NCBI RefSeq assembly: GCF_034092465.1
Contig: NZ_CP139303.1
Coordinates: forward strand, 710,865 to 774,864
From: Prochlorococcus sp. MIT 1223
GTDB lineage: Bacteria > Cyanobacteriota > Cyanobacteriia > PCC-6307 > Cyanobiaceae
Length of the DNA: 64,000 nucleotides
Direction: 5' to 3'
The position numbers and the translations under genes were made by a program. Position 1 is the stretch's first letter; each line of letters opens with the position of its first letter. This document shows positions 10,203 through 19,701 of the stretch, in pieces. The notes under the pieces were generated by a model. That model did no database searches. It saw only the letters and a program-made list of their open reading frames with translations, and had not been told where the DNA came from.

Positions 10203-11747
10203 ATGAACTATGCGTTTCTTATCGACGAGTCTTCATGGGATACTCTTCTAAAAATACTGTTAAAAGAAGAAGTTGTTGAGCAAGATAAAACAAGATTAGA
10301 CTTTATTGATTTAACAGATAAGGATATAAATAATCGCTGCAAGGAAATAGCTTATCGAATTGTATTTAAAAAGCTTCCATTCTTAAATCGTAATTCTCTT
10401 TCACTGATCAAGGATTCGTCATTAGGAAGAATTTCCCAAATACCGCCAGCCTTGCCAAAAACATGGCGAAAAAGACTAAATAGCGAAATAGATAATATAC
10501 CTTCAACATGGAAAGTATCAAATCTATTATTTAGAATTTTAATTCTTTTCTATCATTTAAATAATGCAAGTCTTATAAGATTTATATATGTTAACCTATT
10601 CAAAAGGAAGAGGCCGAAACCTTGTGCTGATTCTCCAATATTATTAGATTTTCCAAAAGAAGCTCAATATATAAATAATAATAAAAGATCTAAGAAGTAT
10701 TACTCACTTCTCCAAAACCTTTTAGACCATAAATTAATAGATAAAGATAAAAGGATATTCTCCAGATTAAATACAAGTTTACAAACAAGATATCAGTTCC
10801 CATACCATTCAATAAAAGCAAGCAGATTCTGGTTTTTCCTCATTAAAGCAATTCGTTATGAATTACTTTTTTTGATATCGATATTCAAGCCTAAAGAGAA
10901 TAAAATACTTTTCTTAATAGATGATATCATCGAATATATATACCTAAAGTCCGACAATAAAGCACCCTATAGAAATCTATATAAAACAATCAGTTCGCAT
11001 CATTGTACAAATACTCTATCTCAATTACCAGCCAGATCAAATAATCAGCCTTTAGCTTATACAAATTTAGTTTATTATTCTCAAAACGATAGATTGATTG
11101 CTTTCAATTCAGACAAATCATTTTTGTCTTATGATTATGAGTCATTTCCTTATTACAGTGTAATAACATGGACTAAGGAACATGCCTTATTTCTTAAATC
11201 AATTTCAAATTATAAACCTATATTTAAATATAGTTATTTAGGATATTTGGATTTTGTTGACAAGTTAATAGAAATTCCATCTTTTGATAATTTAAAAAAT
11301 AAAGTATTATTATTTCCAGTTGAACCAAAGCTTATAGACTATAGTTATTACTATGGTTTTCCGATGGGTTCAATACATAATTGCAAATCCCATATTACAA
11401 GATTTTTAGAAGATCTATGTCAAGTATCTAAAGACTTCGATTTAAATATTATAGTTAAGAATAAAAGGGACGATTTCCCAAATAAAGAATATCTATCAAC
11501 AAAGTATAACTTTCTCTTCTTACCTCCAGGGGTATCAGCAAGAAGAGCTATTGAATCAATAAAACCTAAGCTTATAATATCTTCACCATTTACTTCAGCG
11601 GCTCTTTATGAGCCCAAAAGATCTATATATTACTATCCTAATACTGAAATAAAACTTGGAGCAGGGTATAATCTAGAATCAATTCCTTTCATTGTTGGAA
11701 GAAAAAGTTTATATGCCTATATAAGCTCAATTATAGGGAAAGAGTAA
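10203..11747 (+). CDS. Putative surface-carbohydrate biosynthesis protein, GT-B-like
   Basis: A 514-residue protein without a confident family match. The N-terminal half is basic and rich in aromatic residues. The C-terminal half looks like a GT-B glycosyltransferase or surface-carbohydrate biosynthesis fold: NKVLLFPVEPK near 361, a helix-rich block, NIIVKNKRDDFP near 418, LFLPPGVSARRAIES near 440, and KLIISSPFTSAALYEP near 460. That layout resembles polysialyltransferase- or LPS-biosynthesis-type proteins. It is the first gene of the island and stands alone. Function is inferred mainly from context. Confidence 0.6.
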   Translation: MNYAFLIDESSWDTLLKILLKEEVVEQDKTRLDFIDLTDKDINNRCKEIAYRIVFKKLPFLNRNSLSLIKDSSLGRISQIPPALPKTWRKRLNSEIDNIPSTWKVSNLLFRILILFYHLNNASLIRFIYVNLFKRKRPKPCADSPILLDFPKEAQYINNNKRSKKYYSLLQNLLDHKLIDKDKRIFSRLNTSLQTRYQFPYHSIKASRFWFFLIKAIRYELLFLISIFKPKENKILFLIDDIIEYIYLKSDNKAPYRNLYKTISSHHCTNTLSQLPARSNNQPLAYTNLVYYSQNDRLIAFNSDKSFLSYDYESFPYYSVITWTKEHALFLKSISNYKPIFKYSYLGYLDFVDKLIEIPSFDNLKNKVLLFPVEPKLIDYSYYYGFPMGSIHNCKSHITRFLEDLCQVSKDFDLNIIVKNKRDDFPNKEYLSTKYNFLFLPPGVSARRAIESIKPKLIISSPFTSAALYEPKRSIYYYPNTEIKLGAGYNLESIPFIVGRKSLYAYISSIIGKE

Positions 11748-11775
11748 TTAATAAAGAAATAAGATTTTTACATAG

Positions 11776-12050
11776 ATGAACATACTTATAGATATAGAAA
11801 AGAAATTTGAAAGTTTATTATTTGAAAATTCTATAGATAAATTAATACTTTATTACTTGGCTTAGCTTAGAGATGAAGTATATAAATATGATTTCAAGAT
11901 CTAGATATAATTAAGATTTATATCTCAAAGTCTATAAAATTAACTTCAAAAAGATATTTAAAATATTCTGCTTTATATGATTTACACAAATCTCAATTAT
12001 TATTGGCTATGCTTTATCTTTTAAATAAATATCCTAGAAAATTAATCTAA
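11776..12050 (+). pseudogene. Remnant of a small gene, nonsense and frameshift
   Basis: ATG at 11776 opens 29 codons (MNILIDIEKKFESLLFENS at the N-terminus) to TAG at 11863-11865. The same frame then stays open for 12 codons (LRDEVYKYDFKI) to TAG at 11902. From 11892 another frame is open for 52 codons to TAA at 12048-12050, with SKRYLKYSALYDLHKSQLLL. Joined, they would give one protein of roughly 95 residues. The AT-richness means open frames can arise by chance, so this stays tentative. No family is recognised. Confidence 0.35.
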
Positions 12051-12205
12051 AACAAGCTAGCAAAAGGAAAGATAAGTTATCATTTTTTTGAATAATTATT
12101 CACAACTAGATTGAGTCGATAAAACATTATATTGTATATAGCTAAAATTATTTGCAACTTTATTGTTCCGAGTAATCTAGAAGCAACCAATCTGAACGAT
12201 AGATG

Positions 12206-12211
12206 TATAAT
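12206..12211 (+). promoter_or_regulatory. Probable -10 box for tRNA-Arg
   Basis: A perfect TATAAT lies 10 bases upstream of the mature tRNA 5' end at 12222, the spacing expected for a short tRNA leader. No strong -35 element is seen 17 bases upstream. Confidence 0.5.
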
Positions 12212-12221
12212 AAAAGTTCGT

Positions 12222-12295
<74 letters not shown>

Positions 12296-12837
12296 CTATC
12301 AGAGGGCGTATCACTAAAGAGTTGAGAGTTTCATCATCAAAGACTGATTGGTTAAGGCTGGGAAGATATAACTCTTTTGATAAATCGGTCCATTACATAC
12401 TCTGCGACCACTCATACTAATAACTTTAAAAAAATATGTTGCCTTATAAGCTATAGAATAGATATTCGGAGAAAAGCTTATGAGTAATCTTGTCTTATAT
12501 ATAAATACTGACTTTATAAGTATTTACCAAAAGATTCGCAAATAAAAATAGAAAACTATTTGACTCAATTCCGCAAGATTAAAGTATTTACAAAATGGTT
12601 ATAAATAAAAGTAAATTCTATACAAAGTCTCTATTAAAGAAATTGGGTAATCAATCTTAAAATAAAGATAATAAGTAAATCAAAAAAATTAAAATTGTAA
12701 TAGATTCAATTAAAAAACTGTCTTATTCAAATCAGATCTTTAGTTTTCTATATTAAAATACTAATGTTTAAAAAGCCAATAGAACATACTTGAAATCTCT
12801 TCATTTCTAAAAGTTCATAGAATTCATCTATTAAATT
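12296..12837. other. 542-base spacer after tRNA-Arg
   Basis: The first 120 bases are less AT-rich than the rest and contain the minus-strand 33-codon frame at 12314-12415. The remainder (about 12420-12837) is strongly AT-rich with no convincing frame or hairpin. The end of the spacer must carry the promoter of the outer-membrane protein gene at 12838, but no clear box can be placed. Confidence 0.5.
12314..12415 (-). CDS. Candidate 33-residue peptide convergent with tRNA-Arg
   Basis: ATG at 12415 reads MSGRRVCNGPIYQKSY and continues to a TAG at 12314-12316. The composition is unlike random AT-rich translation, with G, R, C, P and Q residues and balanced codons, and the segment is locally richer in GC than its surroundings. 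It runs toward tRNA-Arg from the opposite strand. No family is identified. It could be a real small gene, a transferred fragment, or a structured RNA that is open by chance. Confidence 0.35.
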   Translation of the reverse strand: MSGRRVCNGPIYQKSYIFPALTNQSLMMKLSTL

Positions 12838-14721
12838 ATGAGTCGATTCTTAATCCCTTCACTGCTTATACCAATATTGCCTATCAGCCCACTTATGGCT
12901 ACGCAAGGATTAGAGAAAAGTTCGGAAATCTCTAAAGATATTAATAAGGGTATTATTTCAAATAACTTTAATAAGGAATCAACAGACGAGAAAGTTAAAG
13001 AAAATTATACATTGGAATGGAAGAAGCATGAAAAAGAGAATAAGCTTCCAACGATGAGTATTCAATGGAAGCCTTCTGGTGAAAAGCAAGATTTTAAAAT
13101 CATAGAAAATCAAAATCCTAAAAAATCATTAAAAGAAAAATTTAAAATATATATAAGAAAAATAAATAAAGAATACCTTGAGGCCAAATTACTAAGACTG
13201 GGTAATGCTGTACCTACTGCCAATAGACTTAATGAAGGAGATATACAATTATCAGTTGGCCAAAAATCATCTATTTCAGATGCTGATTATGCAGGAGGTA
13301 CAGGTAATCAAAATTACATGGCAAAAATAGATCTTGGATTAAATGACGATATGATGCTTGGTTTTTTCTATGCCAATAGTGATGATCCTTTACATGCATC
13401 TCTTGATGGATATTCAGAGCATCCTGAAAACAGATGGATAATTTATGGTGCATCATTAAGTTGGCAGCAATATGAGAGTAAAAAGATACGAATTTCTCTA
13501 AATACTTCATTAGAGAACTGGAATGTTAAAAGTGGAGGATGTAACCAATATAGATGCACAAGTACTTCACCAAATATCTTTAATTCTAATACAAGTCCGG
13601 TAGAAAATAATAATATAGTAGGCTCTATATCATTACCTATCACATGGTATTTAAGTCGCAAATTCGAAATAACTTTTGCACCAAAAGGCGTATTTTTACC
13701 TGATAGTCAAGGGAATAAGAATGGAAATGGAAAATTTTATGGCAATAACTTTGGCCTTGGCTTAGGTGTTACTTATAATCCTTTGACAAGAGTTAAAATT
13801 TTTAGTTCTGCATTCTTACCAATAGGATCAAGTCAAAATAGTTTTGATAAATATTTAACTTTCAAGAAAGAGCCTATTTTTAGCGGTGGGATAAACTACT
13901 CACTAGATTCTAAAATCTCTTTTGAAGGAACTCTTACAAATGGGTTTGGACAATCTCCTGCTACAGGGATTCTCACACTTCCAAGTAGAAATCAAATACT
14001 TTATAGTGCAAGATTAATCTATAAACCTACAAATTATTCATATTCTGATGATAATTTTGATAGCAGTAATGTTGACCTGGGTGGGTTAAGTGTGTCAACA
14101 GCAAGAATTATCAATAAAAATCAAACAAGAGTACGGAATACAATAACTAGTAATAATACATGGTCAAGCAGAATTGATTGGGGCTCCTCAGAGTTCTTCA
14201 ACTTCGATATAGCTATAGCAAGAATTAATCAGAATTCAGATTCATCTAATCCATTAATAGATAAATACCATAACCCTGGTGAATTATATATTAGAGGTGG
14301 TGGAAAGATAAGTATATTTTCACAAGAAAGAGGGGATCTATTATCAACTAGTTTAAGAGTAAGTGGTGGAAGGCTAATGGGAAACGGTTGGGTCTTTGCA
14401 GAAATGTCAAATACATATTCTTTTAATACAAAAACAAGCTTAAATATTAATCCTAAAATGTCATCAAGTGGTAATGGTAATCCAGTTAGTCTTGGTAGCA
14501 GTATTATTTGGCAATTAACACCGTCTATTGCATTTATACCAGAAACTAATATTGCATTACAAGAATCTCAAAGTAACTGGACTTTTGCAATTAGATTATC
14601 ACCTACTTACAATACGTTTATTGACCTTTATACAACCAACAGCCTAAGCTTTGTGGATACAGGACAAATGCAAAAATCCGACTCTCAATCATATGGCTTT
14701 AACTTTGGTACTGTTTTTTAA
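12838..14721 (+). CDS. Predicted outer-membrane beta-barrel protein
   Basis: A 627-residue exported protein. A signal peptide is visible at 1-21 (MSRFLIPSLLIPILPISPLMA). A charged linker follows to about 115. The remainder has alternating hydrophobic and polar strands rich in N, S, G and Y, and the chain ends in an aromatic residue (FGTVF), as outer-membrane barrels do. Its position before gmd in the surface-glycan island suggests a role in anchoring or exporting surface polysaccharide, or as a surface antigen. No named family is recognised. The start ATG directly gives the signal peptide. Confidence 0.65.
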   Translation: MSRFLIPSLLIPILPISPLMATQGLEKSSEISKDINKGIISNNFNKESTDEKVKENYTLEWKKHEKENKLPTMSIQWKPSGEKQDFKIIENQNPKKSLKEKFKIYIRKINKEYLEAKLLRLGNAVPTANRLNEGDIQLSVGQKSSISDADYAGGTGNQNYMAKIDLGLNDDMMLGFFYANSDDPLHASLDGYSEHPENRWIIYGASLSWQQYESKKIRISLNTSLENWNVKSGGCNQYRCTSTSPNIFNSNTSPVENNNIVGSISLPITWYLSRKFEITFAPKGVFLPDSQGNKNGNGKFYGNNFGLGLGVTYNPLTRVKIFSSAFLPIGSSQNSFDKYLTFKKEPIFSGGINYSLDSKISFEGTLTNGFGQSPATGILTLPSRNQILYSARLIYKPTNYSYSDDNFDSSNVDLGGLSVSTARIINKNQTRVRNTITSNNTWSSRIDWGSSEFFNFDIAIARINQNSDSSNPLIDKYHNPGELYIRGGGKISIFSQERGDLLSTSLRVSGGRLMGNGWVFAEMSNTYSFNTKTSLNINPKMSSSGNGNPVSLGSSIIWQLTPSIAFIPETNIALQESQSNWTFAIRLSPTYNTFIDLYTTNSLSFVDTGQMQKSDSQSYGFNFGTVF

Positions 14722-14748
14722 ATAATAAATACAAGCTAAACTTTTTAC

Positions 14749-15885
14749 ATGCCTCCAAAACTCAAAAAAGCAATTATCACAGGTATTACAGGCCAGGATG
14801 GTAGTTACCTTGCAGAACTTCTTTTAGAAAAAGGTTATGAAGTACACGGCATAAAAAGAAGAGCTAGTAGTTTCAACTCTGCTAGAATTGATCATCTATA
14901 TCAAGACCCACATGTCAATGAGCCAAAGTTAATACTTCATTATGGTGATCTTACAGATAGTACTAATTTAATTAGGGTTATTCAGCAAGTTCAGCCTGAC
15001 GAAATTTATAATTTAGGTGCTCAAAGTCATGTTGCAGTTAGTTTTGAAACACCCGAATATACGGCCAATAGCGATGCCTTGGGAACCTTAAGAGTTCTTG
15101 AAGCTGTAAGGATCCTAGGACTATCTAAAAAGACAAGAATTTATCAAGCTAGTACTAGTGAGCTATATGGAAAAGTTGCTGAAATTCCACAGAATGAATC
15201 AACGCCTTTTTATCCAAGAAGTCCATATGGAGTAGCTAAATTATATGCATATTGGATAACTGTTAATTACAGAGAAGCCTACGGAATTTACGCTTGTAAT
15301 GGCATTCTTTTTAATCACGAAAGTCCTAGACGTGGAGAAACTTTTGTAACAAGAAAAATCACAAGGGGGCTAGCAAGAATTAATTCTGGACTAGATCAAT
15401 GTCTATACATGGGCAATCTTGATGCCAAACGAGACTGGGGGCACGCTAAAGATTATGTTGAAATGCAATGGCTAATGCTTCAACAGAATGAGCCTGAAGA
15501 TTTTGTTATTGCTACAGGAAGGACCGAAACAGTAAGGAGATTTATTGAACTATGTGCGACCAAACTTGGTTGGTGTGATAACAAGAATGGTGTTTCTATT
15601 ATTTGGGAGAATGATGGTATTAATGAAATAGGACGCAGAGCAGACACTAGAGATATTGTTATTCGTATAGATCCCCGCTATTTTCGCCCAACTGAAGTGG
15701 AACAGTTATTGGGTGATCCAAGTAAAGCTTTAAAGAAATTGGGTTGGGTACCAAAGACAACATTAGAAGAATTAATAACAGAAATGGTCAACTTTGATAA
15801 AGAAGAAGCACTAAAAGAATCCCTATTAAAAAAAGAAGGATTCAAAATAAGTGGTCCTATGGAAAGCCCTCCAATGAATCTATAA
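14749..15885 (+). CDS. gmd: GDP-mannose 4,6-dehydratase
   Basis: Converts GDP-D-mannose to GDP-4-keto-6-deoxy-D-mannose, the precursor of GDP-fucose, rhamnose or perosamine-type sugars. The SDR Rossmann motif GITGQDG is at 12-18. Family-typical blocks include HYGDLTD near 64, [13 protein letters not shown] near 86, and catalytic YGVAK near 160. The 378-residue length fits. No GDP-fucose synthase is recognised in the window, so the final sugar is unknown. It follows the barrel protein by 27 bases. Confidence 0.95.
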   Translation: MPPKLKKAIITGITGQDGSYLAELLLEKGYEVHGIKRRASSFNSARIDHLYQDPHVNEPKLILHYGDLTDSTNLIRVIQQVQPDEIYNLGAQSHVAVSFETPEYTANSDALGTLRVLEAVRILGLSKKTRIYQASTSELYGKVAEIPQNESTPFYPRSPYGVAKLYAYWITVNYREAYGIYACNGILFNHESPRRGETFVTRKITRGLARINSGLDQCLYMGNLDAKRDWGHAKDYVEMQWLMLQQNEPEDFVIATGRTETVRRFIELCATKLGWCDNKNGVSIIWENDGINEIGRRADTRDIVIRIDPRYFRPTEVEQLLGDPSKALKKLGWVPKTTLEELITEMVNFDKEEALKESLLKKEGFKISGPMESPPMNL

Positions 15886-16020
15886 AAATCTATTAATTAT
15901 TTAGAATTAAATTTGTATATACCTAATAGGACTCAAATAATCTATTAATAGAATAGAAACCTTTCGCAATATTTCAAATATTCTAAAATAGTATATGATT
16001 AATGTAATGAAGCAAATTTG

Positions 16021-17037
16021 ATGAAAATACTTGTAACTGGTGCTGCTGGTTTTATAGGTTTTCACCTATGTCAAAGACTAATTAATATAGGGAACATTGT
16101 TATTGGCTACGATAATCTTAATTCATATTATGATGTTAATCTAAAAAAGGCTAGATTAAAGGTATTAGATAATATCGAGCTTAAAGCAAAAGGCAAATGG
16201 ATTTTCATTAAAGGTAATCTCGAAGATATAAATCTATTAAAAGATGTTTTCAATGATAAGAAGCCTGATATTGTAATTAATTTAGCGGCTCAAGCGGGCG
16301 TTAGGTTCTCTATAAAAAGTCCACATTCATACATTAATTCAAATATTATAGGATTTATGAATATATTAGAATGTTGCAGAGAGTTCAAGATTGAAAAATT
16401 AGTTTATGCAAGTAGCAGTTCAGTCTATAGCGGTAATGATAAAGTTCCATTCAAAGAGTCTGACAAAGTTGATAAACCTATAAATTTATATGCTGCAACA
16501 AAGAAGTCTAATGAGCTAATGGCTTATAGCTATAGCCATTTATACAATATTTCTTCTATAGGTCTTAGATTCTTTACTGCCTACGGACCTTGGGGAAGAC
16601 CAGATATGGCACCTATGCTATTTATAAAGGCAATTTTAAACAAAGATCCAATTAGATTATATAACTCAGGGATGATGTATCGGGATTTTACATATATAGA
16701 TGATATTATTGAAAGTATAATTAGACTTCTAAGTTTAAATAGTAAATCCAATAAAGATAACAATATGAATAAAGACTTCACAAGTGGAGCTCCACATATA
16801 GTGCTAAATATAGGGAATAGTAAACCAATTTTAATTTTAGATTTTGTAAGTATTCTAGAAAAAGAATTAGGTTTAAATGCTATAAAAGAATTTCATCCCA
16901 TGCAACCTGAAGAAGCCAAGATCACAATGGCTGATACAACTGAGATAGAAAAGATTACTAATTTCAAACCAAAAACTTCACTGAAAGATGGTACTAAAGC
17001 TTTTGTAAAATGGTATCGATCATTTTATGAAGTATAA
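16021..17037 (+). CDS. UDP-glucuronate 4-epimerase (CapI/LpsL type)
   Basis: Extended SDR enzyme predicted to interconvert UDP-glucuronate and UDP-galacturonate for capsule or LPS. GAAGFIG at 7-13 binds NAD. NLAAQAGVR is near 86, SSSSVY near 130, and the YxxxK pair lies in YAATK near 157-161. The block GPWGRPDMA near 190 is diagnostic of the UDP-glucuronate 4-epimerase branch. The ATG at 16021 was chosen over an adjacent TTG. UDP-glucuronate could be supplied by the sugar dehydrogenase at 21822-23159 if that enzyme uses UDP-glucose. Confidence 0.85.
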   Translation: MKILVTGAAGFIGFHLCQRLINIGNIVIGYDNLNSYYDVNLKKARLKVLDNIELKAKGKWIFIKGNLEDINLLKDVFNDKKPDIVINLAAQAGVRFSIKSPHSYINSNIIGFMNILECCREFKIEKLVYASSSSVYSGNDKVPFKESDKVDKPINLYAATKKSNELMAYSYSHLYNISSIGLRFFTAYGPWGRPDMAPMLFIKAILNKDPIRLYNSGMMYRDFTYIDDIIESIIRLLSLNSKSNKDNNMNKDFTSGAPHIVLNIGNSKPILILDFVSILEKELGLNAIKEFHPMQPEEAKITMADTTEIEKITNFKPKTSLKDGTKAFVKWYRSFYEV

Positions 17038-17061
17038 TTATTTTATAAAAAGTATCTGAGT

Positions 17062-18729
17062 ATGAATTATTCAGAAAATGATACTGCTATTATATGCTTT
17101 GCATATAATAGACCATATCACCTAAAGTTATGCTTAAACTCTTTATTAGAAAACGAGGAATCCAAAGACCTTCCATTTATACTCTACCTAGATGGCGTTC
17201 GTAATGCATCCGACAAAGAATATAGTGAGTCAATTGTTGGATTAATAAATAAGTTAAGTGGATTTAAAAGTATAAAATTAATTAGAAGGGAAAGGAACTA
17301 TGGTCTATATAAATCACTAACACTTGGAATTACTGAAGCTTTTAAAGAATACAACTCATTAATTATTTTAGAAGATGATATTGTCGTATGCAAAAACTTT
17401 CTGAGGTATATGATACAAGGTTTATCAATTTACGAGAAAAAAAAAGAAGTCGCCTCAATACATGGTTATTTACCTCCTATTAAAGATGAACTGCCAAGTT
17501 CATTCTTTTTAAGAGGTGCTGATTGTTGGGGTTGGGCAACATGGAAAGATAGATGGAATTCATTTAGGAGTGATTCAAATGAATTATTTAATGAAATAAA
17601 GTCAAAGAATTTAACAAAAGAGTTTAATCTTAACAATTCATATAATTACATGAGAATGTTAAAAGATAAATCAAAAGGTAGAAATAATAGTTGGGCTATT
17701 TGTTGGCATGCAAGTTGTTTCCTAAATAATCAATTGACTCTATATCCAGGTAAATCTCTAGTCAAAAATATAGGCTTAGATAATAGTGGTGAAAACTGTG
17801 GCAAATCTACAATGATGGTGACAGAATTATCGGATGATTGTATTGAGATTCATAAAATAGAAACTTGTGTCGATAAAGATATTTATAAAATCTACTGTAA
17901 TTATTTCAAGAAAAAACAATCGTTTTTATTTAGATTAACAAGAATTATCAAGGATAAGTTCTTATCTAGAATTAAAAATAATCTTGTTAAATATAAATAT
18001 TCATTTAAACGAAGAGGTTTAAGTCTTATTGGTCCATATTCAAGTTATCAAGATGCCCTTAAGAATTCTGTTGGATATGACCATCCAAAGATTATAAAAA
18101 AAGTTAGAGAATCGACTATAAAGTTACTTGAAGGGAGTGCAATATATGAGAGAGATGGTACTTCATTTTTTAGAAGACCAGAAAAGCTTAAAATTAGAAG
18201 TATTCTAAAAAAGTATGTATTAAAAAATTTTCTAATAATTGATTATGGGGGTGGCTTAGGTAGTAACTATATAAATAATAGAGATATTTTAGATTCTTCT
18301 ATTAGTTACAGTATAATAGAGCAAAGTAATTTTGCGAAAGAAGGCAAAGAGATATCTAATAAATATAATTTACCAATAAAATTCTTTAATTCTTTAGATC
18401 AAATAAAGGAGAGGCCAAATATTATGATCTTTTCTAGTGTACTAACTTATCTTGAGAGCCTTGAAGATATATTTGAATACATAAATAAGATAAAACCTGA
18501 ATATGTAATTATTGATAGAACAGCCTTCACAAATAGTAATAAGCTAAGATGGTGGGTACAAAATGAACCATTTTATTATGAAACTCCTGTCAGCTATCCA
18601 ATTAGACCTATAAATGAAAATCAACTTTTTTTAAGTCTGAAGGGTTATAATAAGATTTCCGAATGGGTTAATTCATTTGACGCAAAACAGCCATTGCATA
18701 AAGGTATTCTATATCAATTCATTGACTAG
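17062..18729 (+). CDS. Fusion of family 2 glycosyltransferase and TIGR04325-type methyltransferase
   Basis: A 555-residue two-domain protein. Residues 1-280 are a GT-A glycosyltransferase: CFAYNRPYHLKLCLNSLL near 12-29, LILEDDIVV with the metal-binding EDD near 102, and GADCWGWATWKDRW near 150. After a basic linker, residues 325-555 match the TIGR04325 putative methyltransferase group: GPYSSYQDAL near 331, IIDYGGGLGSNY near 394, and ERPNIMIFSSVLTYLE near 450. It probably transfers and then methylates, or caps, a sugar. It lies between two epimerase genes read the same way. Confidence 0.8.
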   Translation: MNYSENDTAIICFAYNRPYHLKLCLNSLLENEESKDLPFILYLDGVRNASDKEYSESIVGLINKLSGFKSIKLIRRERNYGLYKSLTLGITEAFKEYNSLIILEDDIVVCKNFLRYMIQGLSIYEKKKEVASIHGYLPPIKDELPSSFFLRGADCWGWATWKDRWNSFRSDSNELFNEIKSKNLTKEFNLNNSYNYMRMLKDKSKGRNNSWAICWHASCFLNNQLTLYPGKSLVKNIGLDNSGENCGKSTMMVTELSDDCIEIHKIETCVDKDIYKIYCNYFKKKQSFLFRLTRIIKDKFLSRIKNNLVKYKYSFKRRGLSLIGPYSSYQDALKNSVGYDHPKIIKKVRESTIKLLEGSAIYERDGTSFFRRPEKLKIRSILKKYVLKNFLIIDYGGGLGSNYINNRDILDSSISYSIIEQSNFAKEGKEISNKYNLPIKFFNSLDQIKERPNIMIFSSVLTYLESLEDIFEYINKIKPEYVIIDRTAFTNSNKLRWWVQNEPFYYETPVSYPIRPINENQLFLSLKGYNKISEWVNSFDAKQPLHKGILYQFID

Positions 18730-18735
18730 GTAATT

Positions 18736-19701
18736 ATGAATATTTTAATAACTGGTGGACTAGGTTTCATCGGAAGCAATTTAGCGAAGAAATTGATAAA
18801 AGATAATAATAAAATAACTATTATAGATAACCTAATACCTGAATATGGAGGGAATCTAGCAAATGTAATGGATATTAAGGATGAAGTTAGTATAAATATA
18901 AATGATCTAAGGGATACAAATGCCCTAAAGCAATTGCTTAAGGGTATAGACGTTATTTATAACCTTGCGGCACAAACTGGTCATACTGAATCTATGCTAA
19001 ATCCTATTAATGATTTAAATATAAATTCAAAAGCTCAGTTAAGTTTATTAGAGGTAGTCAGAGAAGTTTGTCCTGAAGCAATAGTAGTATATTCTTCTAC
19101 AAGGCAAGTATATGGTAAGCCTGATTACCTTCCCGTAGATGAGGCTCACAAGATTAAAGCAGTTGATATAAATGGAATAAATAAGTTTGCAGGAGAACAG
19201 TTTCACATACTTTATAACGACGTTTACAAAATAAGATCAACTGTTTTGCGACTTACAAATACTTATGGACCAGGTATGAGAATAAAAGATGCAAGACAAA
19301 TATTTTTAGGAGTCTGGATTAAAAGTTTATTAACAGATAATCCAATACTTGTTTATGGGGATGGATCTCAAATAAGAGATTTTAATTATGTAGATGACGT
19401 AGTCGATGCATTAATTAAAGCATCTAATAATAAAGACTGCTTTGGGAAAGTAATGAATTTAGGAAGCGATCAAATAATAAATCTTGAATCTCTGGCGAAA
19501 AAATTAACTAGTTATATTCCTGGATCAAATTGGAAAAAGATTCCATTTCCTAAAGAGCGAAAAGCAATTGATATTGGAGATTATTACAGTAATTATAAAT
19601 TTGCTAGTAATTTACTAAATTGGCAACCAAAAGTAAATTTAGATAAGGGGCTAAAGGCTACAATTGATTTCTATAAGAAGAATTTGAATTATTATTTATG
19701 A
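18736..19701 (+). CDS. NAD-dependent nucleotide-sugar epimerase/dehydratase, atypical active site
   Basis: A 321-residue extended SDR protein. GGLGFIG at 7-13 is the NAD site, NLAAQTGH is near 76, and VVYSSTRQVYG near 117. Where most relatives have YxxxK, this one reads NGINK at about 146-150, so the catalytic Tyr is replaced by Asn while the Lys remains. Homologues with this NGINK block exist, so it may be a subfamily feature rather than decay. LTNTYGPGMR follows near 175. The start is 6 bases after the fusion gene, and it overlaps the next gene by 4 bases. Confidence 0.8.
   Translation: MNILITGGLGFIGSNLAKKLIKDNNKITIIDNLIPEYGGNLANVMDIKDEVSININDLRDTNALKQLLKGIDVIYNLAAQTGHTESMLNPINDLNINSKAQLSLLEVVREVCPEAIVVYSSTRQVYGKPDYLPVDEAHKIKAVDINGINKFAGEQFHILYNDVYKIRSTVLRLTNTYGPGMRIKDARQIFLGVWIKSLLTDNPILVYGDGSQIRDFNYVDDVVDALIKASNNKDCFGKVMNLGSDQIINLESLAKKLTSYIPGSNWKKIPFPKERKAIDIGDYYSNYKFASNLLNWQPKVNLDKGLKATIDFYKKNLNYYL

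Larger units (their letters stand above)
11748..12221. other. 474-base AT-rich spacer with a decayed gene
   Basis: The spacer lies between the 514-residue gene and tRNA-Arg. Its first part (11776-12050) holds two open segments in different frames that look like remains of one small gene, listed separately. The rest is AT-rich without coding signal up to the tRNA promoter near 12206. Decayed sequence beside a tRNA is usual at island edges. Confidence 0.5.
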
